DNA of 64,000 nucleotides from Bacteroidota bacterium (GTDB taxonomy: Bacteria; Bacteroidota; Ignavibacteria; Ignavibacteriales; Melioribacteraceae), in NCBI GenBank assembly GCA_018818065.1, contig JAHISV010000007.1, forward strand, positions 236,519 to 300,518, read 5' to 3'. Positions 61,363-64,000 of the stretch are shown here, one piece after another; position 1 is the stretch's first letter; every line of letters begins with the position of its first letter. The notes under the pieces are model-generated. The model was not told the DNA's origin. It did no database searches and saw only the letters and a list, made by a program, of their open reading frames with translations. Made by a program: the position numbers and the translations under genes.

Positions 61363-64000
61363 CTACAATCTATACTTAATACCAGTCTGCAACCACCATG
61401 AATAATATTCACGTTGTATGGGTCGGTCTTCTCTTCCCATATAATAATTAAGAGGGGCGTTGTTAAGGTTTACTAATTGTAAATAAGCACTAAAACCTTC
61501 CATAATTTCCTGGTTAGCTGAGAAGTCAAACTGAATATGGTCCTTGTAATAAACATCATGTTCTTCATCTTCGCCAACTTCAAAAATAAAGCTGTCTTGA
61601 TAGTTAACACTTAATTGAGCAGTAAATCCGGACTTTTGATAACTTAAAGCAAAGTTAGCAGTATTACCTGCCTGTCCTGGTAATGTTGCGTCACTTCTCC
61701 CAGGTAGATCGGCCGTTGATTTGGTGTAAGTATAGTTTGCATATATTCCCAATCCGTCAAGGAAACCAGGTAGGAAGCTTAATTGCTGCTGCCAGTTAAC
61801 TTCAAAACCAAAGATTGTAGCGGGATCTGCACCTTCCGGCTGCCATGGTTGAATTACTTCATAACCATCATAGATTCCACCATGTTCTTCGATTACAGTA
61901 GGATAAATAATATCTTCTAATATCTTGTAGAAGATACCGCCAGATACAACACCGATGCCTGAAACGTAATGTTCTGCCAATAGATCAAATCCGTAAGCAG
62001 TAGTTGGAACCAGATCCGGATTTCCTCTTTCTATCTCTTCATCCTCATGCAATACAATACTGTAAGGAACCATACTTTCATAGTGAGGTCTGGCTAAACC
62101 ACTTGTAAAAGCAGCCCTGATATTCGTCTGAGGCGATACAGTATACTTCAGGTGCAGCGAGGGTAAAATATGATTATGTGATTGATCTGAAGAAAGTGAA
62201 TTTGTTTCAACGTAGTCACCTTCATCATCAAATACAACTTCATTTCCAGTATAGGATGTCTTCGTAATTTCATTTCTAACACCGGCAAGAATCATAAGAT
62301 TGTCAAAATTAATTGTCGTCATTGCATAAAATGCAATAACATCTTCAGTCGCATCATAAGTAGCGGCATCCGAAGCTTCATTATCTATTTCACCTACAAA
62401 GTCACCATTTTTATTTGCGTTCCAGAAAGATTCCATTTTATCCGGATCAATTGTAGCTCCAAAATTATAATTACCGTCAAGCAAATCAGAGACACTACCA
62501 CTACTAAACTGGCTCATTAGCAAATCATCATCACCGTCCCATTCATAAACCCATATATTCTCTTTACGATCCTTTTTCTTCATAGCGACTTTACCACCAA
62601 ATTTAAAATCTGCCTGGTTTTCAAAGAAATTATATGGTATTTGAAAATTAACAGATCCGATAATATCTGTATTGGTTGTTAAATTATCGTGATATTCCAT
62701 ATCATCCAAAATAAAGTTTTCCGCACTAAGATAATAATTCGGGTCCAACCCAGTAATGGCAAACTTTGGATTTGCACGATCAGCAAGGTTCCAGGTCATA
62801 TCAGGAGTTTCATCCATTACAAATTTCGGTTCGAAATGTCTGTTTTCTTTTTCCTGAGCATAATTGAATGATAAAGAGTAATCGAGTGTTAAACCGCTGA
62901 AATGGTTTTCACCTTTACCCATAATACTGTAGAGTGAAGCTTTCTGATCTCTGGTTTTCATCTCATGAGCAAACTCGGCTTCGGTTACATCTGTAGCTGT
63001 ATTGAAACCGTCCGGTTCAATCGTAAGTTCATTGCGGGTTTCAATGTCAAGATAATTATCATAAATCGCTTTAATAGAATAAGAGTTATCATTATCAGGT
63101 TTATAATCAAAACTGGTTGAGAACCCAAGCCTATCACGTCTAACATCATAGTGCCTCAGTGATATATTCTCCAAAGCCCATGGAATTTCATTATCATTTG
63201 CATCATCAACATTACCCCATTCCATTTCGTTCGTGTGGGATCCACGGTCTGATCTTAAATAACTGGCACCAAACATAATACCAAAATCTTTTTTCTCGCC
63301 AAATCTTGTTCCATAGCTAATCGAACCCTGATAAATTCCTTTCCCCAAAATGTCGGCATATCCTCCACCAGCAGTAATGTTTAAAACCGGTTTTTCATAA
63401 TCGAGGGCACTCTTTGTAACTAAATTTACAGCACCGCCTATAGCATTTCCATCCATATCAGGTGTTATTGCCTTGACTACTTCAATCGAGGAAAGTTGAT
63501 CAGCAGGAATAATGTCCATCTGTGCTGTACGTTCACCTCCTTCAGGTGAAGGTATGTCCTCTCCATTAACCTTCATTGAATTCATTCTGGAAGGAGTTCC
63601 TCTTACCTGCACATAACGTCCTTCACCCTGGTCACGTTGAACAGAAATACCAGGTAGTCTTTGCAGAGCTTCGGCCGAGTTGATATCCGGGAATTTTTCC
63701 ATTTGTTCTTCAGAGACAACGTTCTTAATATTTTGTGCGGATTTCTGAACACTCAATGCCTTTGACTGACCTTGAGCAATCCCGTAAACTGTTATCTGTG
63801 CCATCTTAACTTCACTGGGTATAACAGTTAAATCTTGTGTTAATGTGTAGCCGCTTTCCCCTATTGTTACTTCAATTGACGTATCGTCATACCCAATATA
63901 ACTTGCTATAAGAGTATAAGTCCCAGGTGGAATGTTGGAGATACGATAAAGACCACTTCTGTCTGTTGCTGCACCATAAGTGGTACCGTCGAGCCTGACA
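61363..64000 (-). CDS. TonB-dependent receptor (5' end outside window)
   Basis: Outer-membrane transporter using TonB energy. The frame is open to the window end; the first residues read in it (VRLDGTTYGAATDRSGLYRI, then YTLIASYIGYDDTSIEV) are a CarboxypepD-regulatory-like domain preceding the plug, so ATG 63804 is internal. Plug: NVVSEEQMEKFPDINSAEAL, LQRLPGISVQRDQGEG, YVQVRGTPSRMNSMKVNGED, GNAIGGAVNLVTKSAL. The beta-barrel runs to the final aromatic SWWLQTGIKYRL. About 878 residues are in the window. Next to the phytase gene, so phytate or a phytate-metal complex is a candidate ligand (inference). Confidence 0.93.
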   Translation of the reverse strand, partial: VRLDGTTYGAATDRSGLYRISNIPPGTYTLIASYIGYDDTSIEVTIGESGYTLTQDLTVIPSEVKMAQITVYGIAQGQSKALSVQKSAQNIKNVVSEEQMEKFPDINSAEALQRLPGISVQRDQGEGRYVQVRGTPSRMNSMKVNGEDIPSPEGGERTAQMDIIPADQLSSIEVVKAITPDMDGNAIGGAVNLVTKSALDYEKPVLNITAGGGYADILGKGIYQGSISYGTRFGEKKDFGIMFGASYLRSDRGSHTNEMEWGNVDDANDNEIPWALENISLRHYDVRRDRLGFSTSFDYKPDNDNSYSIKAIYDNYLDIETRNELTIEPDGFNTATDVTEAEFAHEMKTRDQKASLYSIMGKGENHFSGLTLDYSLSFNYAQEKENRHFEPKFVMDETPDMTWNLADRANPKFAITGLDPNYYLSAENFILDDMEYHDNLTTNTDIIGSVNFQIPYNFFENQADFKFGGKVAMKKKDRKENIWVYEWDGDDDLLMSQFSSGSVSDLLDGNYNFGATIDPDKMESFWNANKNGDFVGEIDNEASDAATYDATEDVIAFYAMTTINFDNLMILAGVRNEITKTSYTGNEVVFDDEGDYVETNSLSSDQSHNHILPSLHLKYTVSPQTNIRAAFTSGLARPHYESMVPYSIVLHEDEEIERGNPDLVPTTAYGFDLLAEHYVSGIGVVSGGIFYKILEDIIYPTVIEEHGGIYDGYEVIQPWQPEGADPATIFGFEVNWQQQLSFLPGFLDGLGIYANYTYTKSTADLPGRSDATLPGQAGNTANFALSYQKSGFTAQLSVNYQDSFIFEVGEDEEHDVYYKDHIQFDFSANQEIMEGFSAYLQLVNLNNAPLNYYMGREDRPIQREYYSWWLQTGIKYRL

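Overview
The window reads as a chromosomal segment of an AT-rich, didermal, respiring bacterium, most likely from the Ignavibacteria/Chlorobiota-Bacteroidota neighbourhood. This is inferred from gene content: an atpDC pair split from the rest of ATP synthase, a fused E1 alpha-beta 2-oxoacid dehydrogenase, two 2-oxoacid:ferredoxin oxidoreductases, a CarboxypepD-reg TonB receptor, a beta-propeller phytase and LytTR signalling. The species cannot be named from the sequence alone.

Layout. 1-6.9 kb: end of a complex I operon (nuoI, truncated by the window edge, then JKLMN) with a small 12-cysteine GDCCVxC protein inserted between nuoL and nuoM. 6.9-8.9 kb: an operon of an IscR-like Rrf2 regulator, an unknown 100-residue protein, an IscA/ErpA carrier and a Mn-type superoxide dismutase, preceded by an IscR type-1-like operator. 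8.9-14.1 kb: a LON-domain protein, atpDC (minus strand) and a Cache chemoreceptor. 14.1-24.2 kb, minus strand: a keto-acid metabolism block. It holds a four-subunit 2-oxoacid:ferredoxin oxidoreductase behind what looks like a branched-chain amino-acid leader-peptide attenuator, lipoyl synthase, a 107-bp inverted-repeat element, E2, fused E1, lipB and lpd. So the lipoylated complex is encoded beside both of its lipoylation enzymes. 24-34 kb: exported protein, DMT transporter, Nth, GlmM, a histidine-kinase fragment, DUF58 and TPR lipoproteins, a HydE-like radical SAM protein, LD-carboxypeptidase and an acyltransferase.

34-53 kb: four minus-strand tRNAs (Pro, Arg, His, Glu), with two decayed tRNA-Glu 3' halves beyond the last; a lolCDE-type export system; an NrnA-like phosphoesterase; korAB; DsbD; NAD synthetase; a PspC/LiaF-like pair; MGMT-like, YjbQ and cNMP-domain proteins; prfB with its programmed +1 frameshift; an AtuA-like pair; miaA and pcm. 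53-57 kb: tRNA-Gly and tRNA-Cys, then a 3-kb segment (lipoprotein plus LytS/LytR-like two-component pair) bracketed by two decayed 3' halves of tRNA-Cys, which looks like an element integrated at tRNA-Cys. 57-64 kb: an MFS transporter, a PHP phosphatase, an ABM-domain protein, a beta-propeller phytase lipoprotein and a TonB-dependent receptor cut by the window end.

The most interesting items are the putative branched-chain leader/attenuator (16894-17017), the tRNA-Cys island with its displaced tRNA halves, and the recurrent hairpin insertions inside the T-loop of the tRNA-derived fragments.
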